Assembly (NCBI RefSeq): GCF_900141865.1
Contig: NZ_FQYW01000014.1
Span: 28,215 to 92,214, forward strand
Direction of reading: 5' to 3'
Length of the DNA: 64,000 bases
Source of the DNA: Anaerovibrio lipolyticus DSM 3074
GTDB taxonomy: Bacteria > Bacillota > Negativicutes > Selenomonadales > Selenomonadaceae
A program made the position numbers and the translations under genes. This document shows, in pieces, positions 51,429 through 60,399 of the stretch (the first letter of the stretch is position 1; every line of letters begins with the position of its first letter). The notes under the pieces were generated by a model, which had not been told where the DNA came from, did no database searches, and saw nothing but the letters and a program-made list of their open reading frames with translations.

Positions 51429-52358
51429 TTATTCTTCTGGTTTCTTGTAGTTGAACACAAGCTCATCAATGAGACCAATCAGCTGATTAATCTCCGGCTT
51501 ACTAATCTGTCCATTTGCACCAAGCTGTTCACCCTTGCGGCGCATTTCCTCACTAATGAGGGAGGAGAACAGGATAAACGGAATATTGGCATATCTCTGA
51601 TCTTCACGAACCAGCTTCAGGAGGCGATGACCATCCATCTGTGGCATCTCAATATCGGAAATAATAACACGAACCTGATCCTCAATAGGAGCATCCTTGT
51701 CAATACCATCAGACAGATACTTCCAGGCATCAGCACCATTATTAAAGTCACGAACATATCTATAGCCGGACTCATGGAGAGTGGATACCAACAGTTCACG
51801 AAGCAATGGAGAATCCTCTGCACATACAACATGTACATTGTTTCTCTTTGCCTTAACATCCACTGTAGCATCTTCAAAGGTGGTGAGCTTCTGATTAATT
51901 TCAGGATTAATCTCGGCAATAATTGTCTCGAAGTCCAACAGGAGAATAATCTTGCCTTCCATCTTGATGATACCAACTACACGGGACTGATCGCCAACCT
52001 CAGGAGATGGCTCCATGTTCTTCCAGGAAATACGGTGAATACGGGATACACTGTCTACCAGGAAGCCGATATTATAATTGTTAATTTCGGTAACAATTAT
52101 ATTCTTTGGCTCATCAGGAGTCTGGACATTAAGACATCTTGGCAAATTAACCAATGGAATAGCCTTACCACGCAAGGTAAACAGACCATCTACATAAGGA
52201 TGGGCCTGAGGCATCTCCGTAACAGGAGTGCGGGTAATAACCTCGCGAACCTTTGCTACGTTAATACCATAGTTAACCTCACCAATATTAAACTCAACAA
52301 TCTCAAACTCATTAGTACCGGTCTCTAAAAGAATACCCTTCTTCTCTTCAGTTGCCAT
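51429..52358 (-). CDS. cheV: Chemotaxis coupling protein CheV
   Basis: Links chemoreceptors to the CheA kinase and adapts signalling. The N-terminal CheW-like domain (about 15-150, FEIVEFNIGEVNYGINVAKVREV) and a C-terminal receiver domain from about 175 (VVCAEDSPLLRELL, IISDIEMPQMDG with the phospho-acceptor Asp, FSSLIS) give the 309-residue CheV architecture. It indicates that the organism is motile. It stands alone, with a terminator, apart from other chemotaxis genes. Confidence 0.95.
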   Translation of the reverse strand: MATEEKKGILLETGTNEFEIVEFNIGEVNYGINVAKVREVITRTPVTEMPQAHPYVDGLFTLRGKAIPLVNLPRCLNVQTPDEPKNIIVTEINNYNIGFLVDSVSRIHRISWKNMEPSPEVGDQSRVVGIIKMEGKIILLLDFETIIAEINPEINQKLTTFEDATVDVKAKRNNVHVVCAEDSPLLRELLVSTLHESGYRYVRDFNNGADAWKYLSDGIDKDAPIEDQVRVIISDIEMPQMDGHRLLKLVREDQRYANIPFILFSSLISEEMRRKGEQLGANGQISKPEINQLIGLIDELVFNYKKPEE

Positions 52359-52514
52359 TCAATCGCCCCCATAATATCTATTTTCCCACAAAACACGTGG
52401 GAAACATTCACTATACAAACCTAAATAATAGTTACTGCAATACACAAAATTACTATATACTGTAATATTCGTTATTCATAAACTAATTCCTGCTAAAGAT
52501 ACAGAAAAACTTTT

Positions 52515-53387
52515 TTATTTCAAAAAAGTCCAGCCGTCCCGTTCTTCTACCAGCCCATCCTTCATCAATCTACCCAGTGCTCTCTTAAATGCAGCCTTGC
52601 TTATATGAAATTTTCCCTTAATAAGCTCCGGCGAGCTCTCATCAGAATATGGCATTTTCCCCTCATGATTCTGTAGAAACATCAGCAGCTTATCAGAATC
52701 TGAATTCATTGCCTTTTCCTTTGCCTCCCTGAGAGAAGCATTTAATCTGCCATCCTGACGGATATAGATAACCCTGGCCGTAATTTCCTCACCGACCCGC
52801 GGACGGTAAGGGGCCTCCTGATGAGGAATAAAGGCAATATAACGCTCCTTGGTCAGCATAAATATGCCACTATCGGTAATATTATATATGGAACCGGATA
52901 TTTCCTGCCCCTTATGCACACTTTTATCTGCCTTTACAGAGGCCCGGCGTATTTCGTCTTCTACCTTCATGGTCACAGCCAAACGTCCTGATTTATCAGT
53001 ATACAGCTTTGCCCATACCACTTCACCAACCTGAAGGTTGCCGCGCATACCAGCAAAAGGCATAAATATACCACGTTCAGCCCCCACGTCAAGGAAGGCA
53101 CCATCCTTGGACACATTGATTACCTTCAATCTGGCAATCTGTCCCTCCCGCATTTTTGGAACCCGCATACTGGCAGTAAGACGACGTTTAGGGTCAAGAT
53201 ACAAAAATACCTTTACTTCATCCCCTACCTTTACCTCTGATGTTTGCTGAGTTTTATGAAGCAAAATATCATCATTGGTATTGCCAGTCTCCGCATCCAG
53301 GAACACGCCCATTTCTGACTCACGGACTGCCTTAAGGGTCACAACGGTACTAGGTCCGTATTTCTTACGTGGTTTTTCCCTTTCCAT
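52515..53387 (-). CDS. cvfB: S1 RNA-binding domain protein, CvfB family
   Basis: A 290-residue RNA-binding protein with tandem S1-like domains (about residues 10-75, 80-145, 155-225) and a C-terminal winged-helix segment (FHISKAAFKRALGRLMKDGLV), the architecture of CvfB/YitL. In staphylococci CvfB affects virulence gene expression; the function here is not known. The ATG at 53387 has GAGGA 5 bases ahead and begins 1 base after the rsfS stop; the ATG at 53399 would overlap. Confidence 0.88.
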   Translation of the reverse strand: MEREKPRKKYGPSTVVTLKAVRESEMGVFLDAETGNTNDDILLHKTQQTSEVKVGDEVKVFLYLDPKRRLTASMRVPKMREGQIARLKVINVSKDGAFLDVGAERGIFMPFAGMRGNLQVGEVVWAKLYTDKSGRLAVTMKVEDEIRRASVKADKSVHKGQEISGSIYNITDSGIFMLTKERYIAFIPHQEAPYRPRVGEEITARVIYIRQDGRLNASLREAKEKAMNSDSDKLLMFLQNHEGKMPYSDESSPELIKGKFHISKAAFKRALGRLMKDGLVEERDGWTFLK

Positions 53388-53388
53388 A

Positions 53389-53739
53389 CTATTCCTCATA
53401 TACTGTCAGCTCTGCATCGCCCCAAAGGCTTTCCAGAGAATAATACTCACGGCTTTCCTGAAGGAATATGTGGGCCACACAGTCACCATAATCCAAAAGC
53501 ACCCACTCAGCCTCCCTATAGCCTTCACGATGCAGCATATCATGACCTGCCTCGTGTAGCTGTTCTTCAATATTATCAGAAATAGCCTTTACCTGGGTGG
53601 TACTATTAGCTGAACAAACTACAAAATAATCGGTGGCCGGACTAAGCTCGGTCATGTTCATCAGTACCACATCACGGGCTTTCTTATCATCGGCGGCCTT
53701 TGCGATAGCATTGGCTAATTCTAATGAAGTTTTGTACAA
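53389..53739 (-). CDS. rsfS: Ribosomal silencing factor RsfS
   Basis: Binds L14 and blocks subunit joining under nutrient stress. 116 residues with the family motifs ELANAIAKAADDKKARDVV, DYFVVCSANSTTQVKAISDNI and GDCVAHIFLQESREYYSLESLWGDAE. The start codon is a TTG with AGGAGG 7 bases ahead. It is followed immediately by cvfB and preceded by the LCP gene; order nadD-yqeK-LCP-rsfS is common in Firmicutes. Confidence 0.96.
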   Translation of the reverse strand: MYKTSLELANAIAKAADDKKARDVVLMNMTELSPATDYFVVCSANSTTQVKAISDNIEEQLHEAGHDMLHREGYREAEWVLLDYGDCVAHIFLQESREYYSLESLWGDAELTVYEE

Positions 53740-53760
53740 ATCAATTCCTCCTTGTATTGG

Positions 53761-54771
53761 TTAATCGTCTCCTCCGGATTCCTCCTGAGGAAACAGTTCA
53801 TCTATTAATTCAGTGGTTTTCTCCGGATTATAAATCCAGCTGCCATCATGCTGTAGCTCCCCTGGCAAAATTGTCACAACAGGTTTTGTACCCTGCATAT
53901 TTGTCAACAAGCTGGCAAAATGACCTGAATCGAAGGCCTCTATACTGGATTTTATGCGCTTATCACATATTTTCACCAGCTCCGGAATCTTCGAAAGGCT
54001 GTCCGGCTCCATGAGCTTGCTACAGAAAGCCTTCAAAAATTTTTGCTGACGCATGCTGCGTCCATAGGCACCCAGATCATCACTGGCAAATCGCAGATAC
54101 TTTTGAGCCATATCCCCTTCCATGTGCTGTATGCCCTTTGGAATGTGGATGTATAAATCACCCTCTGGATCATCATAATTAAGGTCATTATCAACGTAAA
54201 TATCAATGCCGCCCATTACATCCACAACCTCAGCCAAAGCCTCGGTATCAATAGCGACATAATGGTGAAGGGTTATCCCCAGATTTTTGGACACCGTCTG
54301 CTCCATAAGGGGAATTCCCCCATAATAATAGGCATTATTGAGTGGCTCAGGAGCATTGCGCCCTTGAATATTCACCATGGTGTATCTTGGAATGGTGATA
54401 AATCTAACTTCTCCCGTATTATGCTTAAAGCTCATAATAATAACGGCGTCCGCCGACTGACCACTATCCTCCTTACCAGGATCAAGGCCCAACACCAGAA
54501 TATTGGTATATCCATCAAAGCGGGGATCAAAGCTGGCTGCCCGCAAATCTTTCCTTTGCTTGTAGCCATCATATATTTCCATGTAAACAGCCATTCTCTG
54601 GCTTCCCCAATGGTATATCTGCATGGATAACCAGCCCACCCCAGTAAGAACTACCATAACTATAAGGGTAGCCATAAAAATTCTTACTATTTTAACATTA
54701 CGCTTACGGCGCTTCTGGGCTTGTTTTTGTTTAATTCTTTCTCTTGTCTCACTATATGGCTTTTTGCTCAT
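53761..54771 (-). CDS. LytR-CpsA-Psr (LCP) family protein
   Basis: Membrane-bound phosphotransferase family that attaches undecaprenyl-linked glycopolymers to peptidoglycan. Residues 1-30 are cytoplasmic and very basic, followed by one membrane helix (about 25-50). The LCP domain begins near residue 85 with NILVLGLDPG, then SADAVIIMSFK, FITIPRYTMVNI, INNAYYYGG-like LNNAYYYGGIPLMEQT, and MGGIDIYVD. Key arginine and aspartate residues of the family are partly visible (IPRYT in place of IPRDT, an Asp-to-Tyr change). It lies between yqeK and rsfS. No obvious Shine-Dalgarno is seen. Confidence 0.9.
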   Translation of the reverse strand: MSKKPYSETRERIKQKQAQKRRKRNVKIVRIFMATLIVMVVLTGVGWLSMQIYHWGSQRMAVYMEIYDGYKQRKDLRAASFDPRFDGYTNILVLGLDPGKEDSGQSADAVIIMSFKHNTGEVRFITIPRYTMVNIQGRNAPEPLNNAYYYGGIPLMEQTVSKNLGITLHHYVAIDTEALAEVVDVMGGIDIYVDNDLNYDDPEGDLYIHIPKGIQHMEGDMAQKYLRFASDDLGAYGRSMRQQKFLKAFCSKLMEPDSLSKIPELVKICDKRIKSSIEAFDSGHFASLLTNMQGTKPVVTILPGELQHDGSWIYNPEKTTELIDELFPQEESGGDD

Positions 54772-54780
54772 ATTTTATGC

Positions 54781-55353
54781 TCATTTCTTGAGTTTTAAAA
54801 GAATCTCATTTCTGGCAATAACGGTATCAGGATGTATCAGGTGATTTTTGTTCAATACAAATTCTATGGATTGGGATAAGCCTGCCAAAACCATTTCATC
54901 AAGGCTAACAGTTTTGGAAAGCTCCCGCAAGTGCTCCACTGCCGGATAGTCCCTGGCCGGCTCAATCATATCTGCAAAATATATAATCTTATCCAGATCT
55001 GTCATTGCTGCTCCACCAACAGTATGGCGATAGATAGCCTGGGCTATCTCCTCATCCTCCACACCGTATTCTTCCCGAATAAGCTCAGCCCCAATGTAGC
55101 CATGCAATAATAGAGGCATGCTTTTTTCCACCTCTCCATAGGATATATGGCGCTTATCTGCTTCACTTATCATCTGTTCATTGGGATACTGACGGGCACA
55201 GTCATGAAGAAGGCCAGCAATTCTCGCCTTTTCAATATCTACACCAAACCGCTCTGCCAGATAAACTGCCGATTCAGCCACACCTACAGAATGAATAAAT
55301 CTGGTAGTCTTTAATCTGCTTTGCAGCTTGTCCTTCATCTCATCATAAGTCAT
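54781..55353 (-). CDS. yqeK: HD-domain diadenosine tetraphosphate hydrolase YqeK
   Basis: An HD phosphohydrolase, known in Firmicutes to split Ap4A symmetrically. GLLHDCARQ supplies the HD motif, RHTVGG and IYFADMIEP supply the other metal ligands. The frame opens at 55395 (a TTG without ribosome binding site); I chose the ATG at 55353, giving about 190 residues as in other YqeK proteins. It sits between nadD and the LCP gene, the usual cluster. Confidence 0.93.
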   Translation of the reverse strand: MTYDEMKDKLQSRLKTTRFIHSVGVAESAVYLAERFGVDIEKARIAGLLHDCARQYPNEQMISEADKRHISYGEVEKSMPLLLHGYIGAELIREEYGVEDEEIAQAIYRHTVGGAAMTDLDKIIYFADMIEPARDYPAVEHLRELSKTVSLDEMVLAGLSQSIEFVLNKNHLIHPDTVIARNEILLKLKK

Positions 55354-55418
55354 ATCAAATCTATACCTGCTAACACCACAAAAAGGACACCGCAAAACGA
55401 TATCCCATTTTATGGTCT

Positions 55419-56033
55419 TTAATCTTTATATAGGCCTTCCTTATAAATATATTGCTCCACACTTGATGGCACAATATATTTAATGGAATAGCCTTTTTTT
55501 ATGCGATTTCTGATATCCGTGGAAGATATTTCCAGCTCCGGAGTTTCCAGCCGATGAATCTTCCTTTTGCCAAGCTCCCCAAAGGACTCTTTAATCTGAT
55601 TTACATCCGGAAGACAGCCCTGACGGGATGCGCCAATAAAATGGCACAACTCCAACAGCTCATCTATGCGGTCCCAAGTATGAATTTCCTGAATGGCATC
55701 CGCACCAGTTATAAAAAAGAACTCTGTCCCCTTGCCATACTGGGTTATAAGTTGGGATATGGTATCAATGGTATAGGATGGTCCCGGACGGTTCATCTCT
55801 ATGTCAGATACCTCAAAATTAGGGTTGGAGCAAGTCGCCAGCACCGTCATTACATATCTGTGCTTGGCCATGGTAACACTCTGCTGCTGCTTATGCGGTG
55901 GCACAGCAGCCGGTATAAAGATAACCTTATCCAGATTATACTCATCGCGAACTGCCTCAGCAGTCATGAGATGCCCCACATGAATAGGATCAAAGGTACC
56001 TCCCATGATGCCCAAACGCTTCTTTTTACCCAT
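55419..56033 (-). CDS. nadD: Nicotinate-nucleotide adenylyltransferase
   Basis: Makes nicotinic acid adenine dinucleotide in NAD synthesis. LGIMGGTFDPIHVGHL holds the nucleotidyltransferase T/HxGH motif, and the C-terminal ISSTDIRNRIKKG is the second signature (ISSTxIR). 204 residues is standard. Start ATG has AGGAG 8 bases ahead. It lies between the small ORF and yqeK. Confidence 0.96.
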   Translation of the reverse strand: MGKKKRLGIMGGTFDPIHVGHLMTAEAVRDEYNLDKVIFIPAAVPPHKQQQSVTMAKHRYVMTVLATCSNPNFEVSDIEMNRPGPSYTIDTISQLITQYGKGTEFFFITGADAIQEIHTWDRIDELLELCHFIGASRQGCLPDVNQIKESFGELGKRKIHRLETPELEISSTDIRNRIKKGYSIKYIVPSSVEQYIYKEGLYKD

Positions 56034-56042
56034 AATACGCTC

Positions 56043-56192
56043 CTACAATAAACTTAATAGAAAAACCGCTACAACACAAACAAAAATTATTATAGCAATT
56101 CCTCGGGCATAATCAAGTATATCATGTCTGCCCTTTTTTGTATCGTAATACTGCCCAATTGTTTTTAAATATCCTTTAATTAATCGAATCAA
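56043..56192 (-). CDS. Putative 49-residue single-helix membrane protein between proA and nadD
   Basis: Not recognised. TTG at 56192 overlaps the proA TGA stop (TTGA, 4 bases) and the frame ends with TAG at 56043, 9 bases before the nadD start. The product begins MIRLIKGYLKTIGQ, is basic and amphipathic over its first 30 residues (YDTKKGRHDILDYARG), and ends in one membrane helix (GIAIIIFVCVVAVFLL). The tight 4-base overlap and its filling of an otherwise 155-base gap in an operon support translation; the non-ATG start and a distant GGAG (13 bases) weigh against it. Confidence 0.55.
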   Translation of the reverse strand: MIRLIKGYLKTIGQYYDTKKGRHDILDYARGIAIIIFVCVVAVFLLSLL

Positions 56193-57448
56193 CGGATTTG
56201 TCCATCTCCATTAATAAGATACTTGGTACTGGTCAGTGCCACCAAGCCCATAGGACCACGGGCATGGAGCTTCTGGGTACTGATACCGATCTCAGCGCCA
56301 AAACCGAACTCACAGCCATCAGTGAATCTGGTGGAGGCATTGACATAAACGGAAGAAGCATTTACACGACGCTGGAAAAGCCGTGAATTAGTCAAATTCT
56401 CAGTTACGATGGTTTCAGAATGACCTGTGTTGTACTTATTTATATGCTCAATAGCCTCGTTAACATCTGCCACCACCTTCACGGAGAGAATCAGATCACC
56501 ATACTCAGTGCTCCAGTCCTCCTCAGTGGCTGGAACCATATCTGGAACAATATCCAAGGATGCCTTGCAGCCCCGGAGCTCAGTATTCTTCTCCTTCATA
56601 GCCCTTGACAGCATAGGCAAAAACCTTTCTGCTACATTCCTATGCACCAAAAGGGTTTCCATGGCATTACATACTGAAGGTCTGGAGGTCTTGGCATTCA
56701 CTGCAATCTTAAGGGCCATATCCAAATCAGCACTCTCATCTACATAAGTATGACATACTCCAGTACCAGTTTCAATAACGGGCACGGTACTATTTTCCAC
56801 CACAGTCTTAATCAGCCCCGCACCGCCTCTTGGGATAATAACATCCAAATAATTGTTGAGCTTCAGCATAATATTTACAGCTTCACGATCCACAACATCC
56901 ACAAACTGGATAGCTCCCTCCGGAATACCGGCACCATAAGCAGCCTTCTGCAAAAGCTCAATAATGGCAATATTGGAATTAATGGCCTCAGAACCACCAC
57001 GAAGAATAACAGCATTGCCGGATTTAATACAAAGGCCTGCTGCATCGGAGGTAACATTTGGTCGGGCTTCATAAATCATACCCACTACTCCCAGCGGAAC
57101 CCGCACACGGCGAATTTCCAAGCCATTAGGACGAATGGTGGAATAATCCCCTTCTCCTACAGGATCAGGCAAAGCAGCTGCCTGCCGAAGGCCATCTGCC
57201 ATACCCCCAATACGTTCATGGGTAAGAAGCAATCTATCCAGATATGATTTCTTTACGCCCTTTTCCTCTGCCAAAGCCATATCCTTTTTATTGGCTTCAA
57301 TAATAACATCGTCATGTTTCTCCAGCATATCCGCCATGGCCAATAATGCCTCGTTTTTTGTATCCGTCGAAACCAAAGTCATGGCATCAGCAGCCTTCAC
57401 TGCCGCCTCTGCCTTGGAAACCATAATTTTCTGCAAATCCACTGCCAT
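56189..57448 (-). CDS. proA: Glutamate-5-semialdehyde dehydrogenase (gamma-glutamyl phosphate reductase)
   Basis: Second step of proline synthesis. The 419 residues show the NADPH-dependent aldehyde dehydrogenase fold: RPNVTSDAAGLCIKSGNAVILRGG, IPRGGAGLI, and ETGTGVCHTYVD with the catalytic cysteine in C-H-T. The ATG at 57448 follows GGGAGG by only 2 bases; the GTG at 57442 has ideal spacing and could be the true start. It follows proB by 27 bp. Confidence 0.96.
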   Translation of the reverse strand: MAVDLQKIMVSKAEAAVKAADAMTLVSTDTKNEALLAMADMLEKHDDVIIEANKKDMALAEEKGVKKSYLDRLLLTHERIGGMADGLRQAAALPDPVGEGDYSTIRPNGLEIRRVRVPLGVVGMIYEARPNVTSDAAGLCIKSGNAVILRGGSEAINSNIAIIELLQKAAYGAGIPEGAIQFVDVVDREAVNIMLKLNNYLDVIIPRGGAGLIKTVVENSTVPVIETGTGVCHTYVDESADLDMALKIAVNAKTSRPSVCNAMETLLVHRNVAERFLPMLSRAMKEKNTELRGCKASLDIVPDMVPATEEDWSTEYGDLILSVKVVADVNEAIEHINKYNTGHSETIVTENLTNSRLFQRRVNASSVYVNASTRFTDGCEFGFGAEIGISTQKLHARGPMGLVALTSTKYLINGDGQIR

Positions 57449-57475
57449 TACCTCCCTGCTGCTTGGCGGTAAACC

Positions 57476-58600
57476 TTAAATCATAAGAACCATATTATCC
57501 CGATGAATAACCTCATCATGGTCATTATCCGGTAGAAGAACCTTAAACTCATCAGTTTTTAGTCCCTTAATTTTCTCCAGATCATTTCTGTCAAAATTAA
57601 TGACTCCACGGGCAATTTCCTGGTAGTCCTCGGTCAATACCCGCACTGTATCACCAATGGTATATTCGCCCTCAGACTGCTTAATACCTGCTGCCAGCAA
57701 GCTGGAGCCTGATTTTAAGGCCTTTACACAGCCTGCATCCACTACCAGATCACCACTGATACGCTTTCCAAAGGCCAGCCATCCCTTTCGTGCTTTTAAA
57801 TGAGCTTCCTTTGGCGGAAATACTGTTCCCACATTCTCACCATCAATAATCCGACGTATTATGCCCTTTTCGCTGCCGGAGGCAATACACATGGTAACAC
57901 CTGAAGCCGTGGCAATCTTGGCCGCCTCAATCTTGGTGGACATGCCACCGGTTCCCAGGGCAGACCCCGCTCCCCCGGCAATCTGCTCAATATGGGGAGT
58001 AATTTCCTTTATCTCATGAATAAGGGTAGCCGATGGATCCTTGGAAGGATTTCCCGTATATACCCCGTCAATATCGGACAGGATAATCAGCAAATCTGCA
58101 TCCACCAGGGCTGCCACCATGGCTGAAAGATTGTCGTTATCACCAATCTTAACCTCATCCACTGCCACCGCATCATTTTCATTTATAATAGGCACCACGC
58201 CCATTTTAAGCATAGTGAGAAGTGTATTGCGTGAGTTATTGTACTGCTTGTGCTGCACATAGTTATCACGGGTCAAAAGCACCTGACCGGCTACTTGCCC
58301 ATATTCAGCAAAGAGCTTGTCATAAATATGCATGAGCATTCCCTGTCCAACGGCAGCCAATGCCTGCTTTTCCTTTACCCCGGAGGGCCGTTCACTCAGG
58401 CCCATACGAACCACACCAGCACCAATGGCACCAGAGGAAACCAGAATAACATCCTTGCCCTGACTGGAAAGATCTGCCAGCTCACGGACCAGCTGCTCTA
58501 TTCTATAAAGGTTAAGCTTGCCGTTATCATAAAGGAGAGTGCTTGTCCCCACCTTTACAACAATACGGCTGGCGCTTTTTATATGCTCACGAGTCTCCAT
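57476..58600 (-). CDS. proB: Glutamate 5-kinase with PUA domain
   Basis: First step of proline synthesis. The amino-acid kinase fold shows VKVGTSTLL, VSSGAIGAG, NENDAVA and LSDIDGVYTGNP. A C-terminal PUA domain (about residues 280-360) is present, giving 374 residues, the usual bacterial length. In relatives this enzyme is feedback-inhibited by proline. It is followed by proA. Confidence 0.96.
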   Translation of the reverse strand: METREHIKSASRIVVKVGTSTLLYDNGKLNLYRIEQLVRELADLSSQGKDVILVSSGAIGAGVVRMGLSERPSGVKEKQALAAVGQGMLMHIYDKLFAEYGQVAGQVLLTRDNYVQHKQYNNSRNTLLTMLKMGVVPIINENDAVAVDEVKIGDNDNLSAMVAALVDADLLIILSDIDGVYTGNPSKDPSATLIHEIKEITPHIEQIAGGAGSALGTGGMSTKIEAAKIATASGVTMCIASGSEKGIIRRIIDGENVGTVFPPKEAHLKARKGWLAFGKRISGDLVVDAGCVKALKSGSSLLAAGIKQSEGEYTIGDTVRVLTEDYQEIARGVINFDRNDLEKIKGLKTDEFKVLLPDNDHDEVIHRDNMVLMI

Positions 58601-58632
58601 AACCCAAACCTCACTTCATTTTGGCAGTCAAA

Positions 58633-58938
58633 TTATTTTGGCAGCTCAATCTTAGGGGAATCAAAATTACGCTTAAACAAAAGTCCGTTATGACCAATAA
58701 TCTGAACAAGGTCAGAATTGGTACGCTCTGCCAGCATAGTGATTGCAGATTCAGGATCATCCATGCAGTTCTGAAGTACACGCACCTTCACCAGCTCACG
58801 CTTCTTGATAGCCTCTGCTGCGGACTGAACCACTGTAGGACTTACCCCTTCTTTGCCAATCATAACAACTGGATCCATGGTCATTCCCATGGAACGCAGA
58901 AATCTTTTCTGCTTGCCGGTTAATGTATTCTTTATCAT
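58633..58938 (-). CDS. yhbY: Ribosome assembly RNA-binding protein YhbY
   Basis: A 101-residue CRM-domain protein. LTGKQKRFLRSMGMTMDPVVMIGKEG and the GHNGLLFKRN C-terminus are typical. It binds precursors of the large subunit in E. coli. AAGGAG lies 11 bases before the ATG. Between obgE and proB; the order obgE-yhbY-proB-proA is conserved in many Firmicutes. Confidence 0.95.
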   Translation of the reverse strand: MIKNTLTGKQKRFLRSMGMTMDPVVMIGKEGVSPTVVQSAAEAIKKRELVKVRVLQNCMDDPESAITMLAERTNSDLVQIIGHNGLLFKRNFDSPKIELPK

Positions 58939-58952
58939 ATATAGTTATCTCC

Positions 58953-60242
58953 TTAATCCCGATACTCGAATTCCATTTCGCCGATTCTTACAGTATTACC
59001 TTCCTTGATACCACGCTCAATGAGCTTCTTATCAATGCCCTTTATTCGCCAGATATACTGGAAGCGTCTGATGGCCTCGTCATTGCCGAAATTAGTCATA
59101 GCCACCAGCTTATCAAGTGACTTGGAGCTTACAATGAAATCACCTGCATCATTACGGGTAATGGTAACCTTATCAGGATCCTCTTCCTTGGCATCATATA
59201 CCTTAACGCCCTCTTCCACATCCGGCTCCTCAACGTATTCGTCAAGAACCTGGGCCACACGCTGAATAAGCTCCTTTGTTCCCTGACGGGTAGCTGCAGA
59301 AATAGGGAATATTTCAATGCCCTCTTTCTCCGCCAATTCCTTAAGGCGCTCAAAGTTTTCCTGAGCTCCTGGCAAATCCATCTTATTGGCCGCCAAAATC
59401 TGTGGACGACGGGCAATTTTTTCGCTATAAATCTTCAGCTCTTTATTAATCTTGTAATAATCCTCAACTGGATCACGGCCTTCCACACCAGAGGCATCCA
59501 CGATATGAACAATAACCTTGGTACGCTCCACATGGCGAAGGAAATCGTGGCCAAGGCCAACGCCCTCAGAGGCACCGTCAATAAACCCCGGAATATCAGC
59601 CATTACAAAGGTACGCTCATCATCAATATCACCAACGCTTACCACACCCAGTACAGGGGTAATGGTGGTAAAATGATACTCGGCAATCTCTGGACGGGCT
59701 GCAGAAACAGCAGCCACCAGACTGGATTTACCCACGCTTGGATAGCCTACCAGCCCCACGTCAGCCAGCAGCTTCAGCTCCAAAATAAGATTGCGGCTTT
59801 CACCAGGCTCACCCAGCTCTGCAAATGTAGGGGCACGATTGGCACTATTGGCAAACTTGGCATTGCCACGGCCGCCACGGCCACCCTTGGCAATAACAGC
59901 CTCCTGCCCAATTTCAGTAAGATCTGCCAAAATTTCTCCAGTATCAGCATCCTTGACCAAAGTTCCCTGAGGAACTTTAACAATACAAGGGGGTGCGTTA
60001 TGACCATACTGATTTTTAATATCGCCATTCTCACCGTTCTTGCCCTGGAATTTTCTGTGATAACGGAAATCCAGCAGAGTATTCATATTATTATCAACAA
60101 CAAAGACAATATCAGCACCACGGCCACCATCACCGCCGGATGGACCGCCCTTGGCAACGAATTTCTCACGCCGAAAAGCTGACTTGCCGTTACCGCCGTT
60201 GCCGGCAGTAACCTTTATGGTAGTTCTATCTATAAACTGCAT
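58953..60242 (-). CDS. obgE: Ribosome-associated GTPase ObgE
   Basis: Essential GTPase in 50S assembly and stress control. The glycine-rich Obg domain (residues 1-155, GNGGNGKSAFRREKF, GGPSGGDGG) precedes the G domain (GYPSVGKSSL, DIPGFIDGAS, NKMD) and a C-terminal OCT domain (about 345-425), which is the OCT present in gram-positive Obg proteins. 429 residues is the normal Firmicute length. It follows rpmA by 157 bp with a promoter-spanning palindrome in between. Confidence 0.97.
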   Translation of the reverse strand: MQFIDRTTIKVTAGNGGNGKSAFRREKFVAKGGPSGGDGGRGADIVFVVDNNMNTLLDFRYHRKFQGKNGENGDIKNQYGHNAPPCIVKVPQGTLVKDADTGEILADLTEIGQEAVIAKGGRGGRGNAKFANSANRAPTFAELGEPGESRNLILELKLLADVGLVGYPSVGKSSLVAAVSAARPEIAEYHFTTITPVLGVVSVGDIDDERTFVMADIPGFIDGASEGVGLGHDFLRHVERTKVIVHIVDASGVEGRDPVEDYYKINKELKIYSEKIARRPQILAANKMDLPGAQENFERLKELAEKEGIEIFPISAATRQGTKELIQRVAQVLDEYVEEPDVEEGVKVYDAKEEDPDKVTITRNDAGDFIVSSKSLDKLVAMTNFGNDEAIRRFQYIWRIKGIDKKLIERGIKEGNTVRIGEMEFEYRD

Positions 60243-60274
60243 AAGCCTCTCCTTAATAAAAGTGACCCAAAGTG

Positions 60275-60321
60275 ATGTATAAAAAGCTGGTATTGTATAC
60301 CAATGCCAGCTTTTTATACAT
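60275..60321. repeat. Long palindrome over the obgE promoter
   Basis: ATGTATAAAAAGCTGG (60275-60290) is mirrored perfectly by its complement (60306-60321), and inner TATTG/CAATG pairs extend the stem to about 21 bases with a 5-base loop. The -10 of the obgE promoter is inside the right arm. As RNA it would also act as a terminator for readthrough from rpmA. Confidence 0.8.
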
Positions 60322-60341
60322 TACTCAATTTAATCAATCAA
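60313..60341 (-). promoter_or_regulatory. Probable obgE promoter
   Basis: On the minus strand TTGATT (60336-60341) and TATAAA (60313-60318) are 17 bases apart, about 70 bases before the obgE start. Confidence 0.6.
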
Positions 60342-60349
60342 ATAAGCAA

Positions 60350-60389
60350 ATAATAAAATATACCTGCGCCTATGTGAAGACGCAGGTAT
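60350..60389 (-). terminator. Intrinsic terminator after rpmA
   Basis: ATACCTGCG pairs with CGCAGGTAT across a 12-base loop, followed by ATTTTATTATTT on the minus strand, 11 bases after the rpmA stop. Confidence 0.8.
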
Positions 60390-60399
60390 TTTCTACTAA

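Noticed and set aside
51426..52328. Plus-strand open frame of 300 codons opposite cheV
   Set aside because: cheV is unmistakable on the minus strand; the antisense product is low in structure and has no start signal.
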